Source of the DNA: Rhodospirillaceae bacterium
Lineage (GTDB): Bacteria; Pseudomonadota; Alphaproteobacteria; UBA8366; GCA-2717185
Assembly: GCA_028817685.1 (NCBI GenBank)
Contig: JAPPPC010000016.1
Coordinates: 8,902-14,599 of the forward strand
Reading direction: 5' to 3'
DNA length: 5,698 nucleotides
In this document: positions 5,470 through 5,698 of the stretch, in pieces
Numbering within the stretch: the first letter of the stretch is position 1
How the letters are laid out: each line of letters begins with the position of its first letter
Made by a program: the position numbers and the translations under genes
Notes under the pieces: generated by a model
Seen by the model: only the letters and a program-made list of their open reading frames with translations
The model's database searches: none
Told to the model about the DNA's origin: nothing

Positions 5470-5698
5470 TTGTTCTTCGCGCGGTTCATGTCGTCGCTAT
5501 GAGGGGGAAATTAAGGGCAGAGCCGTTTTGGAACGTCCTCCAAATGGGGGACAAATTAAAAAATGTCGGATAAATTCTGAGAAAATTCGGCCGTTATTGC
5601 CTGTTGGCTCCCGCAAAACAGGCATCCCGCGCGAATTTTACCAGCAAGGTGAGGTGCTGACGCCGGCCGGTGAACGACTCATCCCTTTTTCGGCAACC
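5470..5698. other. AT-rich intergenic stretch to the right edge, no identifiable gene
   Basis: The stretch holds the presumed promoter of the small membrane gene and perhaps that of a gene beyond the edge. Near-repeated G-tract plus A/T motifs occur at 5503-5514 (GGGGGAAATTAA) and 5546-5559 (GGGGGACAAATTAA). An 8-bp inverted repeat (TGCCTGTT at 5598-5605 with AACAGGCA at 5617-5624, 11-base loop) could be an operator or weak terminator. Frames open to the edge on both strands show no recognisable domain and no well-placed start. Confidence 0.4.

Noticed and set aside
5456..5698. Plus-strand frame open to the right edge, ending with a LysR-like phrase (LTPAGERLIPF)
   Set aside because: It has no ATG, no helix-turn-helix sequence before the phrase, and the only nearby start (GTG 5654) has badly spaced ribosome-site bases. 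The resemblance is too short to trust.
5594..5698. Minus-strand frame open from the right edge to TAA at 5596-5594, possible C-terminus of a leftward gene
   Set aside because: About 34 codons with mixed third positions and no recognisable domain. It cannot be told from chance without sequence beyond the edge.
1..5698. A novel defence, mobile or CRISPR-like system
   Set aside because: No repeat arrays, transposase, integrase, nuclease, toxin or phage domains are visible. All large genes belong to well-known housekeeping or signalling families.

Overview
The window looks like a GC-rich bacterial chromosome, most likely an alphaproteobacterium. This is an inference from gene content, from strong G/C preference at third codon positions, and from the style of the PleD-like two-component diguanylate cyclase; no rRNA or other taxonomic marker is present. 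Four full-length protein genes, one convincing very small gene, two strong hairpin terminators and two unresolved edges account for nearly all of the sequence. I see no tRNA, rRNA, CRISPR array, insertion sequence or phage gene.

Layout from left to right. Bases 1-179 are an AT-richer leader of the first gene. They may also hold the 5' end of a leftward gene for a hydrophobic protein that leaves the window, though no good start codon is visible. Bases 240-1643 (+) encode a soluble, energy-independent pyridine nucleotide transhydrogenase (SthA/UdhA type). After a 111-base gap, 1755-2078 (+) encode a 107-residue NIPSNAP-family protein. A perfect 12-bp hairpin at 2097-2127 then separates this rightward pair from a convergent leftward gene (2156-3916). 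That gene encodes a 586-residue HPt-REC-REC-GGDEF protein, a phosphorelay-controlled diguanylate cyclase. A 261-base AT-rich divergent intergenic region (3917-4177) separates it from a rightward zinc-dependent medium-chain alcohol dehydrogenase (4178-5263). The dehydrogenase ends in a second strong hairpin (5275-5298). This hairpin also faces a convergent 36-codon gene at 5343-5453 (-) for a single-span membrane peptide with a good ribosome binding site. The remaining 245 bases to the right edge are AT-rich and structured, with no identifiable gene.

The genes do not form one pathway. SthA moves reducing equivalents between NADPH and NADH, and the alcohol dehydrogenase probably produces or consumes NADH, so the two share a redox theme but are transcriptionally separate. 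The c-di-GMP enzyme is a stand-alone signalling gene with no cognate kinase in view. Nothing here amounts to a clearly new system. The items most worth a second look are the unannotated small membrane protein, the self-contained HPt-REC-REC-GGDEF architecture with a divergent second receiver, and the possible broken or weak start of the left-edge membrane protein.
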